Positions 42,696 to 51,625 of a DNA stretch of 64,000 nt are shown here, piece by piece. The DNA lies in assembly GCF_000184745.1 (NCBI RefSeq), contig NC_014931.1, positions 682,001-746,000 of the forward strand. The letters run 5' to 3'. The number at the start of each line of letters is the position of its first letter. The first letter of the stretch is position 1. The position numbers were made by a program, and so were the translations under genes. This DNA is from Variovorax paradoxus EPS (lineage in GTDB: Bacteria; Pseudomonadota; Gammaproteobacteria; Burkholderiales; Burkholderiaceae_C). Under the pieces are notes generated by a model. It had not been told where the DNA came from. It did not search any database and saw only the letters and a list, made by a program, of their open reading frames with translations.

Positions 42696-45022
42696 GCAGC
42701 AAACCGCGCAGCGGCGCAGCGGCCACACCCGCCGCACGCCGCTCGCGCGCGATGCGCTGGGCCGTGGGCGTCGGCGCGGCCATGGTCACGGCCATCGGCC
42801 TGGTGCTGATGTTCCTGCTGGCCCAGGCCACCAACAACCGGGAGCTCTACGAGCGCTACTACGTGCGCCTGTTCGGCATCAACGTCGTGGTGGCGGTGCT
42901 GCTGGTGCTGGTGATCGGCTGGGTCGCCTTCCGGTTGGCGCGGCGGTTGCGCCAGGGCAAGTTCGGCAGCCGGCTGCTGATCAAGCTGGCGGCGATCTTC
43001 GCGCTGGTGGGCGTGGTGCCGGGGGCGCTGGTGTACGTCGTGTCGTATCAGTTCGTCGAGCGCTCGATCGAGAGCTGGTTCGACGTCAAGGTCGAAGGCG
43101 CACTGGACGCCGGCCTGAACCTCGGGCGCGCCACGCTCGATTCGCTCTCCGACGACCTCGCGGCCAAGACGCGCGCCGCCAGCGCCCAGCTCTCGCAGGT
43201 GTCCGATGCGAGCGCCGGCCTCGCGCTGGAGCGCATCCGAGACCAGCTCGAGGCGAGCGACGTGGTGCTGTGGACCGGGACCGGCCAGCTCATCGCCGGC
43301 GCGGGCACCTCGCGCTTCCAACTCAATCCCGAGCGGCCGACCGCGCAGCAGTTTCGCCAGGTGCGTCCCGACCGCCCGCTTGCGCACATCGAGGGTCTGG
43401 ACGAAACCGCCGCGCCCGGCGCCACCCAGCCCGTCGCGAGCGTGCGCGCGCTTGCCATGGTGCAGCGGCCCGGTTTCGATTTCGACACCGCGCCGCGCTA
43501 CCTGCAGGTCACGCGGCCGCTGCCGCCGGCCGTGGTCAAGAACGCGCTCGACGTGCAGGAAGCCAATCGCGAATATCAGGAGCGGGCGCTCGCGCGCGGG
43601 GGCCTGCGCCGCATGTACATCGGCACGCTCACGCTGAGCCTGTTCCTCGCGGTGTTCGGCGCGGTGCTGCTGGCCGTGCTGTTCGGCAACCAGCTCGCGC
43701 GTCCGCTGCTCGTGTTGGCCGACGGCGTGCGGCAGGTGGCGGCCGGCGACCTGCGCCCCACCGCCGTGCTGCAGGGCAAGGACGAACTGGGCGGCCTCAC
43801 CCGCTCGTTCGCCGTCATGACGCAGCAGCTGGCCGACGCCCGCGGCGCAGTCGAAAAGACCATGGGCCAGCTCGACGCGGCCCGCGCCAACCTGCAGACC
43901 ATCCTGGACAACCTGACCTCGGGCGTGATCGTGCTCGACGCCAAGGGCACGGTGCTCTCGACCAACCCCGGCGCCACCCGCGTGCTGCGTGCGCCGCTCG
44001 CGGCCTACGAAGGCCAGGCGCTTGTCGATGTGCCGGGGCTGGCGGACTTCGGCGCCAAGGTGCAGCAGCAGTTCGACGACTTCCTGGTCGAGCGCATGCA
44101 GCACGGCCTCGATCATTGGCAGCACGCCTTCGAGCTGCACGCCACCGGCATGGACCTGCCGCAGCAGGACGGCGCGATCAACATCGTCGCGCGCGGCGCG
44201 GAGCTGCCCGGCGCCGCGCGGCTCTTGGTGTTCGACGACATCTCCGAGATCGTCTCGGCCCAGCGCGCGCAGGCCTGGGGCGAGGTGGCGCGGCGCCTGG
44301 CGCACGAGATCAAGAACCCGCTCACGCCGATCCAGCTTTCGGCCGAGCGCCTCGAGATGAAGCTCTCGGGCAAGGTCGCGGCGCCCGAGCAGGCGATCCT
44401 GGTGAAGTCGGTGAAGACCATCGTCGACCAGGTCGATGCGATGAAGCGGCTGGTGAACGAATTCCGCGACTACGCGCGGCTGCCCGCGGCCGACTTGAAG
44501 CCGGTCGATCTGAATGCGCTGCTGGCAGATGTGCTCCAGCTCTACAACGCCGAGAACCTGCCGATCGTGCTGCGCTCCGAGCTCGATGTGCGCTGCCCGC
44601 CGATCCGCGGCGACGAGCAGCAGATCCGCCAGGTCATTCACAACCTGCTGCAGAACGCGCAGGACGCCGCGGAGGCGGCAGCCAGCAGCACGGGGCGAGC
44701 GGGCGAGGTCGTCATTCGCACCCGGCTGGGCGATTCGGGACAGCGCGTGCGCCTCACGGTGCAGGACAGCGGCCCGGGCTTTGCAGAAAACATCTTGAAG
44801 CGCGCGTTCGAACCCTACGTCACGACGAAAACAAAAGGTACCGGTTTGGGGCTCGCGGTGGTCAAGAAGATCGCCGACGAGCACGGCGCGCGCATCGAGC
44901 TTTCCAACCGCGTTGTCGACGGGGCTGTGGCAGGGGCGCAAGTCTCGCTATCATTCGCGCTGGCAGGCGAGCCGCGGGCAGCGGCCGCTCACACCGAAGA
45001 CTCGAAGTCTTCCACCGCCTGA
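42692..45022 (+). CDS. NtrY-like sensor histidine kinase
   Basis: A 776-residue membrane kinase. Two membrane helices lie near 25-46 and 62-82, another near 100-118, then an extracytoplasmic region of about 180 residues and a further helix near 310-330. A HAMP segment follows (QLARPLLVLADGVRQVAAGDL), then a PAS domain (about 395-500) and the H-box EVARRLAHEIKNPLTPIQL. The ATPase domain shows NLLQNAQDA, DSGPGFAENIL and TKGTGLGLA. The HEIKNPLTP form and the topology are those of NtrY. GTG start overlapping the DUF4390 stop (GTGA). It probably phosphorylates the regulator 80 bases downstream. Confidence 0.9.
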   Translation: MSSKPRSGAAATPAARRSRAMRWAVGVGAAMVTAIGLVLMFLLAQATNNRELYERYYVRLFGINVVVAVLLVLVIGWVAFRLARRLRQGKFGSRLLIKLAAIFALVGVVPGALVYVVSYQFVERSIESWFDVKVEGALDAGLNLGRATLDSLSDDLAAKTRAASAQLSQVSDASAGLALERIRDQLEASDVVLWTGTGQLIAGAGTSRFQLNPERPTAQQFRQVRPDRPLAHIEGLDETAAPGATQPVASVRALAMVQRPGFDFDTAPRYLQVTRPLPPAVVKNALDVQEANREYQERALARGGLRRMYIGTLTLSLFLAVFGAVLLAVLFGNQLARPLLVLADGVRQVAAGDLRPTAVLQGKDELGGLTRSFAVMTQQLADARGAVEKTMGQLDAARANLQTILDNLTSGVIVLDAKGTVLSTNPGATRVLRAPLAAYEGQALVDVPGLADFGAKVQQQFDDFLVERMQHGLDHWQHAFELHATGMDLPQQDGAINIVARGAELPGAARLLVFDDISEIVSAQRAQAWGEVARRLAHEIKNPLTPIQLSAERLEMKLSGKVAAPEQAILVKSVKTIVDQVDAMKRLVNEFRDYARLPAADLKPVDLNALLADVLQLYNAENLPIVLRSELDVRCPPIRGDEQQIRQVIHNLLQNAQDAAEAAASSTGRAGEVVIRTRLGDSGQRVRLTVQDSGPGFAENILKRAFEPYVTTKTKGTGLGLAVVKKIADEHGARIELSNRVVDGAVAGAQVSLSFALAGEPRAAAAHTEDSKSSTA

Positions 45023-45101
45023 GCGCCAACGAAATCCAGCGCGAGGGCGCTGGACAGGCCAGCGGACAAACACATACCAGCGCACACAACAAGCAGCACT
45101 C

Positions 45102-45803
45102 ATGGCAAACATTCTCGTGGTCGATGACGAGCTGGGCATCCGGGACCTGCTCTTCGAAATTCTCAATGACGAAGGCCACAACGTGGAGCTCGCGGAGAAC
45201 GCAGCCGAGGCACGCGCCGCACGTCAGCGCGCGCGGCCCGATCTCGTATTGCTCGATATCTGGATGCCCGACACCGACGGCGTCACGCTGCTCAAGGAAT
45301 GGTCCACCGCCGGCCTCCTGAGCATGCCCGTCATCATGATGAGCGGCCACGCTACCATCGACACCGCGGTCGACGCGACGCGCATCGGCGCCTTCGCCTT
45401 CCTCGAAAAACCCATCACGCTGCAGAAGCTGCTCAAGGCCGTGGAGCAGGGGCTCGCACGCGAGAGCGCACGGCGCGCCGCGGCAGGCGTGGTGCCCGCA
45501 CCAGTCGGCGGCCACCAGGCGGCAGCGATCACCACGACGGGCGACAGCATGCTGATGGCGTCGCTGGCCTCGGTGCCGGTTCCGGATGCAGGTCCGCAAT
45601 CGACCCAGAGCTTCGACCTCGACCGCCCGCTGCGCGATGCGCGCGATGGATTCGAGAAGGCGTACTTCGAATTCCACCTGGCGATGGAGAACGGTTCGAT
45701 GACCCGCGTCGCCGAGAAGACCGGCCTGGAGCGCACCCATCTTTATCGCAAGCTCAAACAATTGGGTGTCGATCTTTCAAGAGGGCGCAGAAGCGCTGTA
45801 TAA
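45102..45803 (+). CDS. NtrX-like response regulator lacking the sigma-54 AAA+ domain
   Basis: A 233-residue regulator. The receiver domain (1-120) has Asp8, Asp9, the phospho-acceptor Asp52 in LLDIWMPD and Lys103 in LEKPI. A low-complexity linker (about 128-175) follows. The C-terminus is a Fis-type helix-turn-helix (TRVAEKTGLERTHLYRKLKQLGV). Classical NtrX has a sigma-54 interaction AAA+ domain of about 230 residues between these two; none is present. It should therefore act like PrrA/RegA/ActR-type regulators, without sigma-54 activation. The sensor gene upstream makes the pair clear. The tRNA-Phe promoter appears to lie within its last codons. Confidence 0.88.
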   Translation: MANILVVDDELGIRDLLFEILNDEGHNVELAENAAEARAARQRARPDLVLLDIWMPDTDGVTLLKEWSTAGLLSMPVIMMSGHATIDTAVDATRIGAFAFLEKPITLQKLLKAVEQGLARESARRAAAGVVPAPVGGHQAAAITTTGDSMLMASLASVPVPDAGPQSTQSFDLDRPLRDARDGFEKAYFEFHLAMENGSMTRVAEKTGLERTHLYRKLKQLGVDLSRGRRSAV

Positions 45804-45804
45804 T
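45799..45804 (+). promoter_or_regulatory. -10 element (TATAAT) of tRNA-Phe
   Basis: A perfect TATAAT lies 17 bases before the tRNA-Phe gene; it overlaps the stop region of the response regulator. The -35 (TTTCAA at 45775-45780, 18-base spacing) is weak. Confidence 0.6.
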
Positions 45805-45821
45805 CTAGGGCTGCACACAAA

Positions 45822-45897
45822 GGCCCGGTAGCTCAGTTGGTAGAGCAGCGGATTGAAAATCCGCGTGTCGGTGGTTCGATTCCGCCCCAGGCCACCA
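45822..45897 (+). tRNA. tRNA-Phe (anticodon GAA)
   Basis: A 76-base tRNA with acceptor GGCCCGG pairing to CCAGGCC (one C-A mismatch, seen in this family), encoded CCA, and anticodon GAA at 45855-45857. It marks the left edge of the accessory island. Confidence 0.97.
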
Positions 45898-45928
45898 ACA
45901 TTACTTTCGCGGTTGTCCGCGTAAGTCC

Positions 45929-45966
45929 AAAAGCCCTAAGTAAATCAACTACTTAGGGCTTTTTCT
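45929..45966 (+). terminator. Intrinsic terminator after tRNA-Phe
   Basis: AAGCCCTAAGTA (45931-45942) and TACTTAGGGCTT (45950-45961) pair perfectly around AATCAAC, and TTTT follows. It ends the tRNA-Phe transcript. Confidence 0.9.
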
Positions 45967-46344
45967 ATTGCGCTTGCCTCCACATCTTTCCGGGTGCTTC
46001 CGAGGCATTGTGCAGTAACAGCGTCAGTAACAGCGCCCTCCTGCAAAGAGGCGTGTGAAAGTTACTGCAGCATGTCCCCATTATTCACGCATCCGTTTAC
46101 CCAGCCCCCTCAAGTGAACCTTGAGCCGTCGGTCCACACGGAAGCCTGACCGTTGTTGATCCAAACATATTGGTTGCAAATCAGATCTTTCCGTATACCT
46201 ACCAGACGTTAGTTCCACAGTCAGCTTGAGACTGGATGCAGCCGGTCATTGAGCTGCCACAGGATGACCGCTGCCACCAAGAGCAGCCTCTGTCGACTCC
46301 CGGCGCCAGAGCACTCAAGGATCTCTCCCAGCAGGTTCTCGTCC
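45967..46344. other. Left edge of the island: no gene seen
   Basis: No open frame of recognisable product in these 378 bases. They hold a 12-base tandem repeat (46013-46036) and an inverted copy of its core at 46061-46068. A segment at 46230-46248 resembles one at 51474-51492. No integrase or transfer gene is visible. Confidence 0.5.
46013..46036 (+). repeat. Tandem 12-bp repeat CAGTAACAGCGY with inverted half-copy
   Basis: Two adjacent copies differ only at the last base (T or C). GCAGTAAC at 46012-46019 recurs inverted as GTTACTGC at 46061-46068. It sits between tRNA-Phe and the first defence gene, a place where recombination or regulatory sites are common. Confidence 0.6.
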
Positions 46345-49300
46345 TCAATATGAGCCACAAGGCACAGGCCAAACGCCATCTGCATCAACGTCCGGATGGC
46401 GCGGTTCTTCCATCAAGCGTCCATGCGTGTCCCGCAGTCGCTCGATGTGATCGAGGCAGGCGCTAGCCACTGAGGCAGTTGAATCGCCGCCAGCGGTCAT
46501 GGCAAAAAGGGTCCGGCGAAACTCAGGCAAAGGCGCACTGAACCCCTCGAACCACCCCGATTGGCCCTCGACGTCCTTGCGGCCGACAGCAAGTTCTTCT
46601 ATGACGTTCGCCAGGGCTGCGCCGTAGTGGCGAGCGTCCTTGCCGTAGCTGCGAACGAATGCGAGGGCGATCTCTTCTGTGCGATTCTCGGCCAACGTCT
46701 GTTCGAGGATTGCCTTCATAGCACCAGGCGGTTGCCTTTCATACTCCTCGTACAGCAATTTGCCGAACGCTGGCAGCGCCTGGGCCAATTTGCTCAGCTC
46801 TTCGGCGGCGGTGCGCGCCTCCCTCCAGGCAGGCGGGCTATCCCCGGCAGCTTCATCGGTGATGACCTTCAGCAAGAGCATGGCCGCGGGCTCGGACCGG
46901 ATTTGCAGCACGGCTTCCCGCCAATGGCGGTTCTTCGCGAGCTTGGGCTGCAGGTTGGCCAGCGCTTCGAGTATGAGCAATGCATCCGCCGAAGGCGTCT
47001 GGCTAAGCGCCTGGAGCAGATAGTCCATTAAGTCCGGGCTCAAAGGACGCCCCTGCAAGGTCGGCAAAATGTCGACGACCGCGAAGGGGCGGTCAGAGAA
47101 TGGAAACAACTCGATCCAATCTCGGACCTCTTCATATCGCCATTGCTGGATGGCTGCCTCCTGCAAGAGCTCCGCAAGCGCTGCTTCAAGATCCGCAGCA
47201 GGCAGTGTGAGGCCAGCTCTCGCCATGCCGGTCAGCAACTTCAGCTTGAATGCCCGAGGTTGGGGTAGCTCAAGCAGGGAGGCCGCTTCCGCAGCTTTAT
47301 CGCCATGAGGCAAGGCCAACCCGGCGGCGGCCAGCTTGATGGCATGGCGCTGCGCCTCGTCCGATGACGGTGAAATCAGGAGCTGCCTCACCACTCGGAA
47401 AATCGCTTCCGCCGAATTGCAGGTTGGGGATGTATTCCCGGCCAAGGCGCGTTGTTGCCAGAGGTCCCTAGCTTGGGAAAATTTGTGCCGACTCCCGGGC
47501 CATGAATCCTCCAGGCTCGCTTGCGATCTCAGCCAGATCTCCACCAATCCCTGCGCCGCCATCTCCCCCACCTGCAGATCGGGAAGCCATTTCGCGAGTA
47601 CCTGTTCTGCGGCAGCTCCGCCGATCAGGATAAATGCAAGTCGATACCGCTGTTCGAAGCTTGTGATGCCCCGTGCGGGATGAAGCTCTCGCTGGCGGGC
47701 CGATTCAGCTTGATCACGCTCCAACAGCCGGTCGATGTCGGGAAGAAGCTGCGGGTCACCCAAGGTGCCTGCCGCCTGCGCAAGCGTGGCAAGCTGTTCG
47801 CGGTTCGGCATCGATTCACCCAGAAGAAGATCGACCCACTGCTTCAGAGCGCCCACTAACGCGGACTTCGCCTCAGCCGGGATATCCCGGCGGGTTCGAG
47901 CGCCTTCCTGGCGCTGCACAAGGAGATCGGCCATCAGGCCAGCTTGCCTGGCGTTCGCAGCATGAGCTCGGCTCAGCAACGACGTGAAGAAGGCCATATC
48001 GCGGCTGCCGGCGACCAATGTTTGCAGAACCCGAAGCTTGTCGCCTCCTTCCTGCTCGGGCGCCAGGATCGCATCGAGAATCTTCAGGATTGAACTTGTG
48101 CTTGCGAGTGCGCTCGCGATGCCTGCAAGCTCGGAGATGTGGGTACTACCGAGTACGGTGTCCGCGATCGCCCCACCCTCATCGAAGTTTTCGTGCGGGG
48201 ACAACGTCTTGGCGAAATCAACCGGAGGCCGCATTCCGCGTTGGGCCTGCATCCAAAACGCCTGAGCCATCTCCTGTGGGTAGGTCTTCGCGCCTTCTTG
48301 CAGAAAGTTGTAGATCCGGTGCTCGTTCCGGTCCAAATTCGTGGACTGCAGGAGCTGCAAGAACTCCTCGTGAGAGGAGGCGTCGTGCGCGCCGGCCTCC
48401 ACTAGCCGGCATAGTTTGCGAATCGGGTCGGGTGATCCATCTGCTTGAAGATTCTTCTCGGCCTTCACTCGAGCCGCATGAGCTGGATCTTCAAGATCCT
48501 CGGGGCGCAGCCTCGCCGCCACTTGCGCCCAAACCGCGTTGCTCGCATTCGCCAGGATTTGCGCGACATGACGATCGGCGCGACGAAAAACAAGCGCCTG
48601 CAGTACCTCGGCAACCACCTGCGGATTCGGATCGGTGAGTGCGATCGAGGTCGCGAGCTCCATGCCGTCGAAACCGCTTTCCTCTGCGATTAGCGTGACG
48701 ATATCGTCACGCTTCTCGTCGGGCAGCCCGGCCAATTGCTGCGCAGCGGCCTCCCCCAGCACCGATGGTCGGAAGCGAGGCGCGACGCGCATCGTGTCAA
48801 CGCGGACATTCTCGGCGTCCGAGGCGATCAGCGGCCACACGAGCGGCGCGAACTCGGACTTGCCGGTGATGATCATGAAGCGTACCGCGCGATCGACCTT
48901 GCCCGGAGAGTGCCATTTCTTCACGAAAATCTGGATCTGGTCTCGCATCAGTTGCCAAGCCGCCATCGAGGACCTGTAGATCATCTGTGCCGCGAGCATC
49001 GGATCGATGTTCAGGGCCAAGAGCACTGCCCGCGCGACGGCGTCAGCCCCTGCGGGGGCACTGCGAGACATCCGCTCGCAGGCGAACAAGATAGATTCCT
49101 CCCAGGCAGGGCGATCCAGGATTTCCTTTCGAAAGGCCGCCAGGGCGGCTTGGTCACCCGACGCACTTTCCATCATCAACTGCTCTACAAACTGGGCGGC
49201 ATACCACTCCTGAAACTGATGATGCTGGAACTGCACGTTGTCGCCTGCACCACCCGATTGCACAAGCAAGTGAACGCCGACCAGGACCTTCAGGGCTCTG

Positions 49301-50715
49301 CTTGGCTCGATGGCATTGACGAGTTGTCCCTGGTTGACCAACTTCCTGCCTGCATCGACAAAAGCGCGGCGTGCGTCGGCCGCGGGAATGAGCGTGCTGG
49401 TGATTCGATTCGCCTGCGCCCCCAACTCGCCAAGGAAATTGTCATGGAAGCCGTGCAACTCCTGTTCGAGGAGCTCGGCGCGCTCGGGCAGTGAAACGTG
49501 TTGCTGGACGAAGGTGCGAAGAACTTCCTCCTTGGTCTGCGGTAGGGCACTGCCAGCTGTGGTCTTGAGCAATGCGGTTAGGTAGAGAGGCGTCGCGATC
49601 AGCTCTCGCAAGCCCTCCGTGCGCCAGGCTTGGTCGACCAGCGCGGCTCCTTCGTCGCCTCTGTGCATGCGCGCTAGTTCCAACTGCTGATCTTCGGAAA
49701 GCGCTTCAATGTGAACCACCGGACTGTCGGCGACGAACAGGTCCGTACGGGTGCCTGCGATCATGCACAGCAGCGGGTAGTCGCGCTGCAACATGCCGAG
49801 CTCCCGAATGGCGCCCAGCCGGGCTTGGGGGGCCAGTTCATTCCAGCCGTCAAGCAGAAGGACAAGGCGGCCTGCATAGGCAAGCTGCATGAAGTGTTGA
49901 GCTGAGAAACCCAAAAACGCGCTGCGGTGCGTAAGGTGCTCAAGGATGCCTTCAGCGCGATCGGACCATTCGCCAAGGGGGACGAGTACGGGCACCGAGC
50001 GCCCTTGCGCAATGATGTTGTCGCAGAGCTGAACGAGGGTGGTTGTTTTTCCCGTACCTGGAGGGGCGACGATCGCGAGAGTTGAGGTGGCCTGCACGCT
50101 CGCAGCCAGGCCGCTGATCGTCACCGGGCGGTGGTCGCCTGACGACTCGAGGGTGAACTGAAGTTGGAGAACATGTTCCGGCCAGCTTCTCGCGCGTCGG
50201 AACGCGGTGATATCCGTGGCTGCCGCTTCCAGCATGCGCTTCGTCGCCGATTCCAGGTCGTCTGCGGCGGGAAGGGAAAGTGCTCTCGCGAATTGGAGAT
50301 CGGCCTCGTCCTCAGGAATCGTTGCGGAGCGCGGCGGTGCCTGTCCGCCGGCCAAGGCTGCCAAGGCTCGCTGCGTTGCCGCCTTTTTCCATTCCTGCAG
50401 AAGCTCGACGGGGTGGCCCTTCACATCGGAATCGATGAGCTTGCCGCAGTTCTGGCAGAGCCAGATGCCGTTGCCCGCCGCCTTGCGATCTGCCGGGCTC
50501 ATCGCCGCGTCATAGCGAGGGCCGCCTGGCGATGCTGCGGCGATGTGAGATGCGACCCCCAGATTCACCGTCCCGCTCTCATCGTCGGCGGGGCCGGCGG
50601 TTGGCCGGCCGCACTTCGGGTTTGAGCAGGAGAAACCCGCTCGAGTAGACAAGAGCCTGACGGTCTGCGCTAAAAAGTTGTCTCGCACTTCGGACGTTCG
50701 ATCTATGGGACGCAA
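46345..50715 (-). CDS. HNH-NACHT STAND NTPase with C-terminal helical repeats (bNACHT/Avs-type immune protein)
   Basis: A 1456-residue protein. Residues 1-115 form an HNH-like zinc module: Cys30-x4-Cys35, His57 in ASHI, then NGIWLCQNC with Cys87 and Cys90. A NACHT/STAND ATPase follows, with Walker A APPGTGKT at 217-224, Walker B LVLLLDG at 284-290, and a sensor-like GTRTD at 321-325. About 900 residues of helical, HEAT/ARM-like repeats (from about 560) end the protein. The layout is nuclease effector, NTPase switch, sensor, as in bacterial NLR-like antiphage proteins. The start is a TTG at 50715 with no clear Shine-Dalgarno; an in-frame stop lies just upstream. No partner gene is adjacent. 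Confidence 0.8.
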   Translation of the reverse strand: MRPIDRTSEVRDNFLAQTVRLLSTRAGFSCSNPKCGRPTAGPADDESGTVNLGVASHIAAASPGGPRYDAAMSPADRKAAGNGIWLCQNCGKLIDSDVKGHPVELLQEWKKAATQRALAALAGGQAPPRSATIPEDEADLQFARALSLPAADDLESATKRMLEAAATDITAFRRARSWPEHVLQLQFTLESSGDHRPVTISGLAASVQATSTLAIVAPPGTGKTTTLVQLCDNIIAQGRSVPVLVPLGEWSDRAEGILEHLTHRSAFLGFSAQHFMQLAYAGRLVLLLDGWNELAPQARLGAIRELGMLQRDYPLLCMIAGTRTDLFVADSPVVHIEALSEDQQLELARMHRGDEGAALVDQAWRTEGLRELIATPLYLTALLKTTAGSALPQTKEEVLRTFVQQHVSLPERAELLEQELHGFHDNFLGELGAQANRITSTLIPAADARRAFVDAGRKLVNQGQLVNAIEPSRALKVLVGVHLLVQSGGAGDNVQFQHHQFQEWYAAQFVEQLMMESASGDQAALAAFRKEILDRPAWEESILFACERMSRSAPAGADAVARAVLLALNIDPMLAAQMIYRSSMAAWQLMRDQIQIFVKKWHSPGKVDRAVRFMIITGKSEFAPLVWPLIASDAENVRVDTMRVAPRFRPSVLGEAAAQQLAGLPDEKRDDIVTLIAEESGFDGMELATSIALTDPNPQVVAEVLQALVFRRADRHVAQILANASNAVWAQVAARLRPEDLEDPAHAARVKAEKNLQADGSPDPIRKLCRLVEAGAHDASSHEEFLQLLQSTNLDRNEHRIYNFLQEGAKTYPQEMAQAFWMQAQRGMRPPVDFAKTLSPHENFDEGGAIADTVLGSTHISELAGIASALASTSSILKILDAILAPEQEGGDKLRVLQTLVAGSRDMAFFTSLLSRAHAANARQAGLMADLLVQRQEGARTRRDIPAEAKSALVGALKQWVDLLLGESMPNREQLATLAQAAGTLGDPQLLPDIDRLLERDQAESARQRELHPARGITSFEQRYRLAFILIGGAAAEQVLAKWLPDLQVGEMAAQGLVEIWLRSQASLEDSWPGSRHKFSQARDLWQQRALAGNTSPTCNSAEAIFRVVRQLLISPSSDEAQRHAIKLAAAGLALPHGDKAAEAASLLELPQPRAFKLKLLTGMARAGLTLPAADLEAALAELLQEAAIQQWRYEEVRDWIELFPFSDRPFAVVDILPTLQGRPLSPDLMDYLLQALSQTPSADALLILEALANLQPKLAKNRHWREAVLQIRSEPAAMLLLKVITDEAAGDSPPAWREARTAAEELSKLAQALPAFGKLLYEEYERQPPGAMKAILEQTLAENRTEEIALAFVRSYGKDARHYGAALANVIEELAVGRKDVEGQSGWFEGFSAPLPEFRRTLFAMTAGGDSTASVASACLDHIERLRDTHGRLMEEPRHPDVDADGVWPVPCGSY

Positions 50716-51010
50716 TGCTGAGCATTAGATCAAAAGTCCTTTTGAGGCCGTCTGCAATGGGGACCGGTCACACCGACCCGCTGGACAGCGATGCCCGCAA
50801 CGAGATCTTCCCGTCGTCAATACTCTATGTGGCGCATGGTTTTGAGAGGGAGCTATCCCGCCGCCTGCCTTCACACATGCGCGCCACCGCCGTTCCGGCC
50901 GATCGAATCGCCGGTCACCGGCGAGGCATTGCTCAAGTGGCTGGATGAGTTGGAACTGCGGGACGTCCCGCTGCCAATGGTCGACAGGACGCCAAGCAGC
51001 GGGGGGCATC
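50716..51010. other. Gap upstream of the HNH-NACHT gene
   Basis: No gene is supported. Contains a 17-base near-perfect palindrome (TCGCCGGT-C-ACCGGCGA, 50908-50924). It may include the promoter of the HNH-NACHT gene; the right end merges into decayed transposase sequence. Confidence 0.4.
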
Positions 51011-51440
51011 ATGTCGTCCCGTCTTGAGAGCGGAATGCCGCGTCTGCGCGCGGCGCTGAGCAGGCACTGCCTGCGCTTGTCGGGGAAGGTGTTCCTGCGC
51101 CTGATGAAGTAGGAGGTCTGGTCGTCGCCAAGCCAAAGCGCCGCCGGTACGACTCCCATCTGGGGGAGATCAGCCTGGCGCCGGAGAACCTACTCGCCCG
51201 CGACTTCACGGCCGCCGCCCCAAATGAGAAATGGCTCACCGACATCTCAGAGCTCCAGATCGCCGCCGGCAAGATGTACCTGTCACCCATGATCGACTGC
51301 TTCGACGGTAGGTCGTCAGTTGGTCGACGGGCAGGCGCGTGGACGCTGAACTTGTAAACACGATGCTGGACGCCGCCATCGAGGCGATTTCCGGTTGCGG
51401 CAAACGGCCTGTCGTCCACTTCGATCGCCGATGGGAAGCA
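51011..51440 (+). pseudogene. Decayed IS3-family transposase (OrfB, IS150-like)
   Basis: Three fragments in different frames read like a DDE transposase. First, RLRAALSRHCLRLSGKVFLRLMK (51038-51112, seen in two parts) stops at a TAG. Then VVAKPKRRRYDSHLGE runs on from 51121, with PNEKWLTDISELQI and KMYLSPMIDCFDG, to a TAA at 51355. Last, DAELVNTMLDAAIEAI and RPVVHFDRRW follow from 51342. These match the IS3-type helix-turn-helix tail and DDE core. At least two frameshifts mean it is inactive; no terminal inverted repeats were identified. Confidence 0.82.
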
Positions 51441-51625
51441 ATCGAGACTTTATTTTTGACCTGTCGGGGTGAACGTCAGCTGGTTGCAGCCAGTCATGCT
51501 TCGGGGAGGAACGGCGGCAAAGGCCGATATCAAATATTGGGTGTCTCAACCCGCTTGCGGCAGCCGCGCTTTGGGATTGAATCCGTGCGACGGCGGGCCT
51601 ACGCCGCGACGAATGACTCGAGCCG
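51441..51625. other. Short gap between transposase remnant and GHKL-Shedu gene
   Basis: No gene is seen. A segment near 51474-51492 (CTGGTTGCAGCCAGTCAT) matches 46231-46248 (CTGGATGCAGCCGGTCAT) in 16 of 18 bases, suggesting a shared degenerate repeat on both sides of the HNH-NACHT gene. Confidence 0.4.

Noticed and set aside
45967..46344. Integrase gene at the left edge of the island
   Set aside because: No frame in this stretch shows tyrosine or serine recombinase motifs; the integrase may be at the right end or lost.
50725..51159. 144-codon minus-strand frame upstream of the HNH-NACHT gene
   Set aside because: It is antisense to the decayed IS3 transposase segment and has no motif of its own.
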